The translations under genes and the position numbers were made by a program. The notes under the pieces were generated by a model. The model saw only the letters and a list, made by a program, of their open reading frames with translations. It had not been told where the DNA came from and made no database searches. Shown in pieces: positions 18,501-27,034 of a stretch of DNA of 64,000 nucleotides (position 1 is the stretch's first letter; every line of letters begins with the position of its first letter). Source of the stretch: Nitrospira sp. (GTDB lineage Bacteria > Nitrospirota > Nitrospiria > Nitrospirales > Nitrospiraceae); the NCBI GenBank assembly GCA_036984305.1, contig BQWY01000001.1:2625501-2689500 (forward strand), written 5' to 3'.

Positions 18501-18944
18501 CTACTGTGTGCGGAAATGAATGCGAACCGTGAGCTCCCCGTCGACGGGTTCGTCGCCTTTCATCTGCGGATCGAAGGTCCATCGATTGAGCGCACGAAGC
18601 CCTGCCAGCGTCAACTCGCGATGGCGGCACGGCTCCAGCACCACGACGGTAGCGGTCGCGTCCTTCGCAACCAAAAACCGCGCTTTCATCCAGTCGTCGA
18701 TGACCTTTCCATCCAGTTGCGCCGGTATCGCGGGCCATGGAGTCGATTTCGGGACAGGCCCAAGTTGCTGATCCTTGTTGAGCGGTACGCCGTGAACATG
18801 CACCTCCGGCAACTCGAGCACATCGACGTCTTCGACATGATCGGACTCGTGCGTTGCCTGATCACCTTCCACAGCCAACGCACTGGCCACACACCAGCAG
18901 AGTCCGAGCGCACTCACACAAAGTATCCGATCTATCTGGCCCAT
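18501..18944 (-). CDS. TonB-like exported protein (TonB C-terminal fold)
   Basis: A 147-residue protein with an N-terminal hydrophobic leader (ILCVSALGLCWCVASALA) and a C-terminal domain resembling the TonB box-binding fold (GKVIDDWMKARFLVAKDATATVVVLEP, LRALNRWTFDPQM, LTVRIHF). The Pro-rich spacer of true TonB is missing, so it may be an accessory protein, not a full energy transducer. The ATG at 18944 is preferred because AGGAG lies 7 bases upstream; the frame stays open to 19010. It lies 101 bases downstream of the TonB-dependent receptor, which suggests they work together. Confidence 0.7.
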   Translation of the reverse strand: MGQIDRILCVSALGLCWCVASALAVEGDQATHESDHVEDVDVLELPEVHVHGVPLNKDQQLGPVPKSTPWPAIPAQLDGKVIDDWMKARFLVAKDATATVVVLEPCRHRELTLAGLRALNRWTFDPQMKGDEPVDGELTVRIHFRTQ

Positions 18945-19045
18945 CACGCGACTCCTGGTTCCGGACCTGGCCGAGGTGACGATTGTGAGGCAAGACATGT
19001 GCCGAGGCATCTTGCCTCAACCTGATCCTTTGTCTCAAGCTCTCT

Positions 19046-21484
19046 CTAGAAAAACCATTGCCCACGCAAAAAGAACGACCGTGGCATTCCGGCGTGAGAA
19101 ACGCCCAACCCGATGCTCCCTTCCCCCCGATTGATAAAGTATTGTTGATCTAGCAAGTTGATAATGTCGAACCCCAGCAGGAATTTCTGGCCGTGCCACG
19201 GCAACGGTATCGTGTGCGTAATGGACAAGTTATAAATTGTGTACGATGGACTGTGGCTGGAATTGGTCTTGGCCCCCTCGTCAGCGGCAGTTCGCAAACC
19301 AGACGCATACAACATCTGCCCGGAAATAGTGGTCCGTTCCAAAAATCGATAGCTCACGAGCGCCGAACTGGTCACGAATTGCGAGTGGTCGCAAAAGACC
19401 CCGCCCTTTGAATTGATATCGTCGATTTCTTTCTGCTCTAACAGGAAGTGTCCGGAATGCAACCCATAGCCTTTGCACTGACCCCATGCCACGTTCCCAT
19501 ACGCCGACAACTCATCTGTCACCTGAAGCTTCAACGCGCCGTCGATTCCTCGCGTCCACCCGCGCTCGAAGGCGAAATAGTTCAGCAGCGGAGTCGTCCC
19601 GAATTGGCCCGCATCGGACAGGTAGTGGGCCAACTTGTAATACGCCGTCAACTCGAGCGTCGCCCATCGTGAAAGCGCATGGTAACTCCCCACCTCGAAG
19701 TAGTGTGCCCGCTCCGCGCGCACCTTGTTGTTCGTCAGATTCTCCGGCTGGGCGGTCGTGCCGAGCACCCCAAGGTTGGCAAACGAAATGGCCTCTAGGT
19801 TTGGGGGGGTGAATAATCTGCCGTAATAGGCGTGAAACACGTTCGCCTGGTTGGCTTTATACGTGATTCCAATACGCGGGCTCACTTGCCCTTCGCTCAC
19901 TTCATATTGCACGGCATCGCCTCTCACACCGAGGTTGAACGTCCACTGTTCGTGCGGGCTCCATTGGTCCTGGATCCAAAACTCCTCACGCCACCCGATC
20001 AGTCGATTGTCCCCCCGGATGCTTTCCAAGTCTCCAATCGGTTCACCGCTAACGGGGTCCCGTTCGAATGCGTAGGTATTGGTCTTGTTCACCGTCTGCG
20101 TCCGGTCGATTTGAAATCCGAGTTTGATGAGATGCGCCTTGTTCGGCGTGTACGTGTGGTCGAACCTTACGCCCGTCGAAAGGGCCATTCGGTCCTGGTC
20201 GGCCGCCGAAAATGGCTCTTCGGGATCGGCCACATACGAAAGGACGTTGAAGGGATCGGTTGTGAACGTGGCCCTTGTCTGACGGACATAGCCGGCCAGG
20301 CTGAAGAAATGGCTTGCGTTAACATCGTGGCGCCACACCAGATGGCCATATTGATTATTTTCTTTCTGATTTTCATCGATTGCCTGAGAGGCAACGGGAC
20401 TAAATCCGGGCTGACTGCTCTGCAGCAATGGGAGCACCTGTCCGCTGGGGTCGACCTCCCGTCCGGGACTCGTCGGTATTTGATACTTGGCGATCGAGTT
20501 CAGCACGACCACAGTCAGGTTGTTCTTGTTGTCCATTTGGTAATCGCCGCGTATATACGTCTGATTTCGTTCACTCTGCCCATGAAAAATCGAATGCCCG
20601 AGCGTGGGCGGTTCGATGCCGCGATTCGTCGTCGTATAACTGTTTAAGGCGTAAAAGCGGAACTTCTGGCCCACCGTCCCGCCATATTCGAAGGAGGGGT
20701 TGAGGGTTTGATTCGACCCGCCGAACACTTGCGCCGACCCGAAGCCGGGCCTCGTCCCGCTCTTGGTCGTAATGTCGATGACCGCAGCATTCTTATTGCC
20801 GTACTGCGCTTCCAGGCCACCGAGGATCACATCCGCCCGCTCCCAGGCCCGCGGCGCGATCACATCGGTGAAGGTCGAGGAGACGGTATCCGGTATTGGA
20901 ACTCCGTCGATGCGGAATTGTAGATTGGCATGGTCCTGCCGAATATGCACCTGTTTGAGGGCTCCATAGACGGCGCTAGGCAGTGTGATCAAGACATCGT
21001 GGAGTTCGGTGTTGTTCCCACGAGGGAGTTCCTCGATGTCCTTTCGAGTCCTCGCATAGGTCTCGCTCGACGCTTTGTATTGAATGGGGGCCAACGGGGA
21101 CACGATCTCCAGCGCAATCTCGGTCGTCTTCGACAGGGTCAGCGTAACAGGGTCCGGTGCCGACTCGCCAACATTCAGTACGAGGTACTCGCTTCGATAG
21201 GGATCGAGGACTGCGCTGACGGAGTAGGTGCTCGTTCCCGGAACCTCGATGCCGAACTCCCCGGCCTCGTTGGTCACGCCGGACGCGACCAGGTTTCCCT
21301 CCTGATCTCGGACCTGGACCGTGGCTTGAGGGACGCGGCGCAGGTCTTGATTCCGTACCTCCCCGACAATAATTGGATTTTGGCTACGGCTGCGGTCTTC
21401 AGCCCTGGCGACTTCGCTCCCCACTACTCCCCAATACACACTTCCCGCTGCAACGGCACAACACAACGCACACAGTGATCGCAT
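19046..21484 (-). CDS. TonB-dependent outer membrane receptor
   Basis: An 812-residue receptor with, in order: a signal peptide ending near AEDRSRSQ, a carboxypeptidase-regulatory-like Ig domain (about 35-120, VQVRDQEGNLVASGVTNEAGEFG), a plug domain (about 140-260, with FRIDGVPIPDT and VILGGLEAQYGNKNAAVIDITTKSG) and a beta barrel ending in the aromatic C-terminal residue (RGQWFF) needed for outer-membrane insertion. The ligand is unknown; metal or metal complex is inferred only from the neighbours. GGGAGG lies 5 bases before the ATG. Confidence 0.92.
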   Translation of the reverse strand: MRSLCALCCAVAAGSVYWGVVGSEVARAEDRSRSQNPIIVGEVRNQDLRRVPQATVQVRDQEGNLVASGVTNEAGEFGIEVPGTSTYSVSAVLDPYRSEYLVLNVGESAPDPVTLTLSKTTEIALEIVSPLAPIQYKASSETYARTRKDIEELPRGNNTELHDVLITLPSAVYGALKQVHIRQDHANLQFRIDGVPIPDTVSSTFTDVIAPRAWERADVILGGLEAQYGNKNAAVIDITTKSGTRPGFGSAQVFGGSNQTLNPSFEYGGTVGQKFRFYALNSYTTTNRGIEPPTLGHSIFHGQSERNQTYIRGDYQMDNKNNLTVVVLNSIAKYQIPTSPGREVDPSGQVLPLLQSSQPGFSPVASQAIDENQKENNQYGHLVWRHDVNASHFFSLAGYVRQTRATFTTDPFNVLSYVADPEEPFSAADQDRMALSTGVRFDHTYTPNKAHLIKLGFQIDRTQTVNKTNTYAFERDPVSGEPIGDLESIRGDNRLIGWREEFWIQDQWSPHEQWTFNLGVRGDAVQYEVSEGQVSPRIGITYKANQANVFHAYYGRLFTPPNLEAISFANLGVLGTTAQPENLTNNKVRAERAHYFEVGSYHALSRWATLELTAYYKLAHYLSDAGQFGTTPLLNYFAFERGWTRGIDGALKLQVTDELSAYGNVAWGQCKGYGLHSGHFLLEQKEIDDINSKGGVFCDHSQFVTSSALVSYRFLERTTISGQMLYASGLRTAADEGAKTNSSHSPSYTIYNLSITHTIPLPWHGQKFLLGFDIINLLDQQYFINRGEGSIGLGVSHAGMPRSFFLRGQWFF

Positions 21485-21590
21485 CGCATCCTCCCGAACG
21501 TCTTAGGTAACGGCATAACAGGGTGCCGGCAATACCGGCGCGTTGGCGACCGGGGTACGCACGTGACCACCCTGCGTGTTGGAACGACGT

Positions 21591-21902
21591 TTAGGAGATC
21601 GGAGGAGCCCGTGGAGAACCGCCGGGAACCAATACTGCGGCGAGAAAGAAACGATCGGGGGGAATCGTATCGTCAAGTAAGAGAATGTACCGCTCCATGA
21701 GCGGCGCGAGAGCGAGAACCGACTGCCCCGTATGGTGCTGCACCCACTGGCAGAGGTCGAAGTCGGAATGCTCGTGCCCGTCGTGATCGGCCGCTGCCAG
21801 TACGTGATGCACCTCGAGCGCAACCGCAAATGGCGCAAGGGCCAGCAAGAGCAGCACGAGGGCCGTGCTCAGCAAGGGCAGGGCGCGCGCGCGACGGGTC
21901 AT
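21591..21902 (-). CDS. Small His-rich exported protein, putative metal-related
   Basis: A 103-residue protein (start ATG at 21902; the frame reaches 21920) with a hydrophobic leader (LPLLSTALVLLLLALAPFAVA) and a mature part with the metal-ligand-rich stretch EVHHVLAAADHDGHEHSDF followed by DLCQWVQHHTGQ. I know no named family with certainty; DUF2946-type proteins beside metal receptors are similar in plan. It is the first gene before the TonB-dependent receptor on the same strand, with a palindromic promoter region just upstream. Confidence 0.65.
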   Translation of the reverse strand: MTRRARALPLLSTALVLLLLALAPFAVALEVHHVLAAADHDGHEHSDFDLCQWVQHHTGQSVLALAPLMERYILLLDDTIPPDRFFLAAVLVPGGSPRAPPIS

Positions 21903-21930
21903 GATCGTCTCGGAGATCATCGGGGGCCGG

Positions 21931-21960
21931 ACCGTAGCAAAGTCCGTTACGGACTGTCAA
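21931..21960 (-). promoter_or_regulatory. Candidate promoter with operator for the His-rich protein/TonB receptor genes
   Basis: On the minus strand a perfect -35 box TTGACA (21955-21960) is followed after 18 bases by TACGGT (21931-21936). The spacer is filled by AGTCCGTTACGGACT (21941-21955), a perfect 7-1-7 palindrome. A dyad inside a slightly long spacer is the layout of MerR-type promoters, but it would also suit a repressor. The -10 box is weak, and no regulator gene is in the window. Confidence 0.4.
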
Positions 21961-22083
21961 TGACGACGAGCCGTCTTGCCCCTCGCACCGACTCTCCTGC
22001 GATCCTCGATGCCTCATTGGACTTTTTTGCAGGTTCCGGCTATGCTACCAAAATTGCTTGTATTTTTTGCTGTTACGATGATT

Positions 22084-22140
22084 GCTCAAGGACACCCCGT
22101 CCCGATCAGCGAGCCTACCTGTGGACGTGGAGACTTGAGC
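22084..22140 (+). promoter_or_regulatory. Possible structured leader upstream of aroF
   Basis: GCTCAAG (22084-22090) can pair with CTTGAGC (22134-22140), and inside them CGTCC (22098-22102) with GGACG (22123-22127), giving a nested hairpin just before the aroF ribosome site. A 21-codon ORF (22078-22143) covers the same stretch but has no aromatic codon run and no ribosome site, so classic attenuation is not supported. Confidence 0.25.
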
Positions 22141-22155
22141 TGAAGGATCACACCA

Positions 22156-23214
22156 ATGTTCAAACCGATCGATAACCAGCACGTCATCGAGATCAGACCG
22201 CTTCCGTCCCCACGGCAGATCAAGACCGCATTGCCGCTGACGGAGGAAGCGTCGGCGCTCGTCTACGAAGGTCGTCAAGCCATTCGCAACATTTTGCACG
22301 GACACGACAGCGAACGACTGGTCGTAATCGTCGGTCCGTGCTCCATTCACGACCCTCAAGCCGCATATGATTATGCCGACCGCCTAAAACCGCTGGCGGA
22401 CGCCTTGAAGGAGCGATTGTTCATCGTCATGCGGACGTATTTCGAGAAGCCCCGTACAACCATCGGATGGAAAGGCTTGATCAACGACCCGCATCTCGAC
22501 GGCACCTGCGATATCGCCTCCGGAATGGAACTTGCGCGCACGATCCTTTTGAACATCAATCAGCGGGGGCTCCCCTGCGCGACTGAGTTATTGGACCCAA
22601 TTTCCCCGCAATATGTCGCCGACCTGATCAGCTGGACTGCGATCGGCGCACGCACAACCGAAAGTCAGACTCACCGTGAAATGGCCAGTGGGGTGTCGAT
22701 GCCCGTCGGCTTTAAAAATGGCACAGAAGGAAGCCTCCAGGTCGCGATCAATGCCATGATTGCCGCCAAAGCGCCTCACCATTTCGTCGGCATCAATGCC
22801 GATGGCCAGACCTCCATCATCAAAACGATGGGTAATCCGGATCGTCACATTGTGCTGCGTGGCGGGGGCGGCCGAACCAACTACGACGCCGAGCACGTGG
22901 CCAAAGCCGAAGCTGCCGTCTCAGGGGAAGGCATCGCTCGTCCGATCATGATCGACTGCTCGCACGATAACTCCAGCAAGGATCATCGGCGCCAAGCGGA
23001 AGTTGCGCGCGAGGTGCTCCGGCAATGCCGGGAAGGCCGCCAGTCCATCATGGGCCTCATGCTGGAAAGCAACCTCCAGCCGGGCAAGCAAACATGGCAG
23101 CAGGGCAAGGCGCTGTCCTATGGCGTATCGATTACTGACGCCTGCCTTGGCTGGGACGAGACGGCTGCCTTACTGACCGAACTAGCGGGGTCTCTGGATA
23201 CCCGCGCCGTATAA
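22156..23214 (+). CDS. aroF: 3-deoxy-7-phosphoheptulonate synthase, class I (AroG/AroF type)
   Basis: Condenses phosphoenolpyruvate and erythrose-4-phosphate, the entry to the shikimate pathway. The 352 residues match the E. coli AroFGH type: LVVIVGPCSIHDPQAAYDYA, VMRTYFEKPRTTIGWKGLINDP, GARTTESQTHREMASG, and IMIDCSHDNSSKDHRRQ, which carries metal and substrate ligands. This type is usually feedback-inhibited by one aromatic amino acid; which one cannot be read here. A GAAGGATC ribosome site lies upstream. The 253-base gap to the divergent His-rich gene holds the palindromic promoter and the leader described separately. Confidence 0.95.
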   Translation: MFKPIDNQHVIEIRPLPSPRQIKTALPLTEEASALVYEGRQAIRNILHGHDSERLVVIVGPCSIHDPQAAYDYADRLKPLADALKERLFIVMRTYFEKPRTTIGWKGLINDPHLDGTCDIASGMELARTILLNINQRGLPCATELLDPISPQYVADLISWTAIGARTTESQTHREMASGVSMPVGFKNGTEGSLQVAINAMIAAKAPHHFVGINADGQTSIIKTMGNPDRHIVLRGGGGRTNYDAEHVAKAEAAVSGEGIARPIMIDCSHDNSSKDHRRQAEVAREVLRQCREGRQSIMGLMLESNLQPGKQTWQQGKALSYGVSITDACLGWDETAALLTELAGSLDTRAV

Positions 23215-23291
23215 TCCGGCGTCGACCGATACCCTCGGTTCTCTCTTTCACCACGCCTTGCTGCTAGCGCTCTCCTTATCCCGTCATACCG

Positions 23292-24071
23292 ATGTTGATC
23301 GATACGCATACCCATCTCGACGATACCCGCTACGACCTGGATCGAGACGCCATGATCGACCGTGCCAGGTCGGCCGGGGTGACGACCATGATCACGATCG
23401 GATGCGATCTTGCCACGAGCCGGGCAGCAGTGGCGCTCGCAGACCGCTATCCCTTCGTCTACGCCACGATCGGAGTCCATCCGCACGAAGTCAAACACAT
23501 CGCGCCAACATGGTATGACGAGTTCCGCAGCCTGGCCACCAACAAGAAAGTCGTGGCCTACGGAGAAATCGGCCTCGACTATCACTACAATCACTCAAGC
23601 CCAGAACAGCAACGGCGAGGCTTCCGCGAGCAGGTGCGATTGGCGAAAGAGCTCCATCTCCCGGTCATCATCCATACACGCAAAGCCCAGGACGATACGA
23701 TTGCGATACTCAAGGAAGAACAAGCCGCGTTCGTCGGCGGGGTCTTCCACTGTTTCTCAGGAGATTCGTGGTTGGCCAAGGAGGCGCTGGGTCTTGGATT
23801 CCACCTGTCCTTTTCCGGTATCGTCACGTTCCAGAACGCCGGGATGTTGCGAAACGTCGCCAGCACCGTACCGACGGATCGCCTCCTGATCGAAACGGAC
23901 TGCCCCTATTTGACGCCGGTGCCGCATCGAGGCAAGCGCAACGAACCCGCCTATGTACGGCATGTAGCAGAGCAGTTGGCGAAAGGGAGAAACAGCGGGC
24001 AGACATTCACGGCCGAAGAACTCGGCCAAATGACGGCAGACAATGCCAGACGGCTGTTTAAAATCCCTTGA
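23292..24071 (+). CDS. tatD: TatD-family metal-dependent deoxyribonuclease
   Basis: A 259-residue TIM-barrel hydrolase. The metal ligands are visible in LIDTHTHLDD at the start, GEIGLDYHY, PVIIHTRKAQDD, GVFHCFSGD and LIETDCPYLTPVPHRGKRNEP, all family hallmarks. TatD proteins have 3'-5' exonuclease activity and a proposed role in DNA repair. It converges on and overlaps the NYN gene by 14 bases. Confidence 0.93.
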   Translation: MLIDTHTHLDDTRYDLDRDAMIDRARSAGVTTMITIGCDLATSRAAVALADRYPFVYATIGVHPHEVKHIAPTWYDEFRSLATNKKVVAYGEIGLDYHYNHSSPEQQRRGFREQVRLAKELHLPVIIHTRKAQDDTIAILKEEQAAFVGGVFHCFSGDSWLAKEALGLGFHLSFSGIVTFQNAGMLRNVASTVPTDRLLIETDCPYLTPVPHRGKRNEPAYVRHVAEQLAKGRNSGQTFTAEELGQMTADNARRLFKIP

Positions 24072-24591
24072 GTTTGCGCCGCCGGGCCCGCATGGCTTTG
24101 GGCAACTTCCGCGGGTTCCCCTTTTTCTCGGATGGACGACGCATCCGGCTCTCCCCCTCGTCGTCCTTTTTCCAGGGAATAGGTTGCGTCGCTGAACCGG
24201 GGCCGGTCAATCGGCCCATGAATTCCTGAGCCCCCATGACAAACGCTCCGGCTGCCCGGCAGCTCACGGCCACCTCCCGATCCGACGAGACGACCGCGCA
24301 GTTGGAGCCGAGCTCTTGCGCCATCCGCTGGATGACCTGATCCGCGCGTTCCCCACGTCGGGAATACAGGACCTCCACGCCGCTCCGAAACTCCCGTTGC
24401 TCCGTGCCGAACCCATCTCGCCAGCCGTCGAACACGACGGTCACCGCATGTCCCTTCCGCTGGTGGTAGCTGGAGAGTTCCCGAATCAGCAGCTCGCGAG
24501 ACGACTCCGTCATGAAGCTGCCCTTCGAAAAGCCGCGGCTACGCACTCCCAAGAGGTTATAACCGTCGATGATGACGTGGAGTTTCACCAT
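24058..24591 (-). CDS. NYN-domain (YacP-like) putative ribonuclease
   Basis: A 177-residue protein that opens VKLHVIIDGYNLLG, the acidic first strand of the NYN/PIN-like nuclease fold. It continues with AVTVVFDGWRDG, ADQVIQRMAQELGSNCAVVSSDREV and ARAAGAFVMGAQEF-like sequence, matching the YacP (DUF901) pattern of conserved Asp residues. The C-terminal 40 residues are very basic (KKGNPRKLPKAMRARRRKLKGF region) and could bind RNA. RNase function is inferred from the family. It is convergent with tatD. Confidence 0.82.
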   Translation of the reverse strand: MVKLHVIIDGYNLLGVRSRGFSKGSFMTESSRELLIRELSSYHQRKGHAVTVVFDGWRDGFGTEQREFRSGVEVLYSRRGERADQVIQRMAQELGSNCAVVSSDREVAVSCRAAGAFVMGAQEFMGRLTGPGSATQPIPWKKDDEGESRMRRPSEKKGNPRKLPKAMRARRRKLKGF

Positions 24592-24740
24592 GGAGAAGCT
24601 AACGAAGCACTGGATAGGCCGTCAAGCGGCCTCTGGCGCTGGTTCCTGCCGAGCTTTTCCTTGACAATTTCTCCACCCTCGGACTAAATGAAGGATCGGA
24701 CCGATACCCCGACAGTTCACTCGATTACAACGTGCGTATC

Positions 24741-26051
24741 ATGCGACGACTCAGGAGGATTCTTGCAGCCTCGGTGGCGGCGACTATCTTCGCCGCCGTC
24801 CTGGTTCCCGATCCGGCTCGTCCTGAATCAGATCCGATCTCGCGGCAGTCTCAGCCGGCCAAACATTCCCTTGTTTCTCCGAAACGCCTCCCTACCTATG
24901 CGGCCGCCAAGGCACTCGTACAAGATTTACGTGCGAGTCAGGATAACGCATCGTATCGGTTGGTGCTCGATCTCACCAAGAAAGTTCGGATCGTTCAAAA
25001 ACGAGATAAAACGTCAGGACGTCTCCAGCTCGATCTCCTACAGACAAACCTGAGCAAGGCTGCGGCGGACAAGTTCGTGGCCATGACGATTCTCCCTCGG
25101 GATGTCCGCATTGCGTTGGTCCAGCAGCGCAACTCACTCCGGCTCTCACTCAACAAGAACGCCCTCAGCCAATATCACTACTTCCTTCTGGAGCGTCCAC
25201 ACCGATTTGTCCTGGACTTCACGCCCGTTTCGACATCGGGCTCGGATGGGCCACCCGACCAACCGATACCATCCAAGGCTGAGTCGGCTTCACGGCAAGC
25301 AGGGAGCCCACCCGCTCCTATCGCCAACCACTCCGCGCCGGCCTCGACCGCCAGGGGATCCGCACAGGAAATCCGCACCATCGTGATCGATCCGGGGCAC
25401 GGGGGGAAAGACGCCGGCACCATCAGCCGACGAGGGCTCACCGAGAAGCAAATCACCCTCAAGGTATCGCTTCGGCTGCGTGACCTGATCAAGACTCGAC
25501 TTGGGAAACACGTGCTCATGACCCGCGAGCGAGACGAGTTCATCGAACTCGGCGATCGCGCTAAGTTCGCCAACGCCAACAATGCCGACCTGTTCGTGTC
25601 GATCCACGTCAACTCTCATCCACAATCTTCCGTGAAGGGGCTCGAAATTTACCACTTTGGAGAAGCCAAGGATCAGCGTGCCCTCGAGGTGGCGGCCCGA
25701 GAAAACGGCACCCCGATCAACAATGGCGGCGTGGGTTGGGAGTATCTGGTCGCCGACCTGCTCACGACCAAACGGATCGAGGACTCGCTCGAACTGGCCT
25801 GGCAGACCAAAGAGGCGATGTTGCAACGGTTGAACGGCCGTTACCCGACTGACGACCACGGGGTGAAGACGGCGCCGTTCTATGTGCTGCGATATACCGC
25901 CATGCCGAGTATCTTGGCTGAAATCGCGTTCATGTCAAACCCGTCCGAAGAAAAGCTGTTGCGGCAGACCAACTACATCAACGAGGTCGCCGAAGCCATC
26001 TTCCTCGGCCTCAAAAATTATATTAGCCCCACGCGTCCTACCAGCCCCTGA
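24741..26051 (+). CDS. N-acetylmuramoyl-L-alanine amidase with AMIN domain (AmiC-like)
   Basis: A periplasmic zinc amidase that cuts the peptide stem from peptidoglycan, usually during cell separation. Order: signal peptide (ILAASVAATIFAAVLV), AMIN domain (about 40-165, beta-rich, targets the septum), a Ser/Pro/Ala linker, then Amidase_3 (about 210-430) with zinc ligands in VIDPGHGGKDAGT, the Glu in GLTEKQITL, FVSIHVNSHP, and the catalytic Glu in ILAEIAFMSN. I use the ATG at 24741; a GTG three codons upstream is equally possible. Confidence 0.92.
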   Translation: MRRLRRILAASVAATIFAAVLVPDPARPESDPISRQSQPAKHSLVSPKRLPTYAAAKALVQDLRASQDNASYRLVLDLTKKVRIVQKRDKTSGRLQLDLLQTNLSKAAADKFVAMTILPRDVRIALVQQRNSLRLSLNKNALSQYHYFLLERPHRFVLDFTPVSTSGSDGPPDQPIPSKAESASRQAGSPPAPIANHSAPASTARGSAQEIRTIVIDPGHGGKDAGTISRRGLTEKQITLKVSLRLRDLIKTRLGKHVLMTRERDEFIELGDRAKFANANNADLFVSIHVNSHPQSSVKGLEIYHFGEAKDQRALEVAARENGTPINNGGVGWEYLVADLLTTKRIEDSLELAWQTKEAMLQRLNGRYPTDDHGVKTAPFYVLRYTAMPSILAEIAFMSNPSEEKLLRQTNYINEVAEAIFLGLKNYISPTRPTSP

Positions 26052-26120
26052 TTGCCGTCACAGCGTCCGCGGGACTGCCTTGAGCAAAAAGTAGCACGCT
26101 GCGTACAATCCCGAGGAAGC

Positions 26121-26861
26121 ATGGCCGTCGCGACGTTCAAGCTCACGGTGGAATATGATGGATCGGAATTCGCCGGTTGGCAACGCCAGGCCGATCAGCC
26201 GACCATTCAGGCAGCCCTCGAACAGGCGCTCCTGCGGATGAGCCAACACCCGACTCCTCTAGTAGGGGCCGGACGGACCGATGCGGGCGTCCACGCGCTC
26301 GGCCAGGTGGCAAGTTTTCGCAGCGACAAGTCCTTCACCCCGGAGGAGTGGCGTCGTGGGCTCAACGCACTGGTCCCGGAGAGCATTTGTGTGAGAACCG
26401 TTGAGCGAGTGGCGGACGACTTTCACGCGCGGTATTCGGCCAAAGGCAAACTGTACGAATACCGGCTGCTCAATCGAGAGGAACGGACGGCATTGGACCG
26501 AACGAGGATGTGGCATCTCCAACGTCCGCTGGACGTAACGCTCATGCAGGAAGCCGCGCAGTTCCTCCTAGGCCGGCATGATTGCTCGTCCTTCCAGGGG
26601 CCACAGTCAGATGTTGACAATCGTGTATGCGACATCCGAGAGGTCACGGTCCGGCGAAATGATGACATTTTCAGTATTACCATTTATGCGGATCGGTTTC
26701 TGAAACAAATGGTCCGAGCGATCGTGGGAACGCTCGTAGAGGTCGGACTGCGCAAACGATCTCCGACCAGCATGAACGAAATCCTCGCCGCAAGGGATCG
26801 TTGTTTGGCCGGACGAACGGCCCCAGCACACGGCCTCTATCTGGTCCGGGTAGACTACTAA
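26121..26861 (+). CDS. truA: tRNA pseudouridine(38-40) synthase
   Basis: Makes pseudouridine at positions 38-40 in the tRNA anticodon stem-loop. The 246 residues begin AVATFKLTVEYDGSEFAGWQRQ, and the catalytic Asp is in GAGRTDAGVHALGQVASF, the TruA signature. The end FLKQMVRAIVGTLVEVG also fits. The ATG at 26121 has GAGGA 4 bases upstream; a longer frame reaches 26052. Confidence 0.95.
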   Translation: MAVATFKLTVEYDGSEFAGWQRQADQPTIQAALEQALLRMSQHPTPLVGAGRTDAGVHALGQVASFRSDKSFTPEEWRRGLNALVPESICVRTVERVADDFHARYSAKGKLYEYRLLNREERTALDRTRMWHLQRPLDVTLMQEAAQFLLGRHDCSSFQGPQSDVDNRVCDIREVTVRRNDDIFSITIYADRFLKQMVRAIVGTLVEVGLRKRSPTSMNEILAARDRCLAGRTAPAHGLYLVRVDY

Positions 26862-27010
26862 CGGTAGTCAGAGTCCTACGTCTTCCTGGCAATGTGTGAA
26901 ATCGCGATACGGTGTCATTCACAGGAGTATAGCGGGTGCGTGGGCGGGTACCGCCAGTCCTAGCGGGGGAACCGGCCTCCGAGGGCTCGCGGATCGATGA
27001 ATGGCCTCAC

Positions 27011-27034
27011 GGCCTACCTCGTGGAGGTAGGGCC
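27011..27034. terminator. Hairpin between convergent truA and cysE
   Basis: CTACCTC (27014-27020) pairs with GAGGTAG (27024-27030) around a 3-base loop, and the stem extends by GGC/GCC with one bulge. It covers the cysE stop codon. No T-run follows on either strand, so terminator function is only suggested. Confidence 0.35.
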
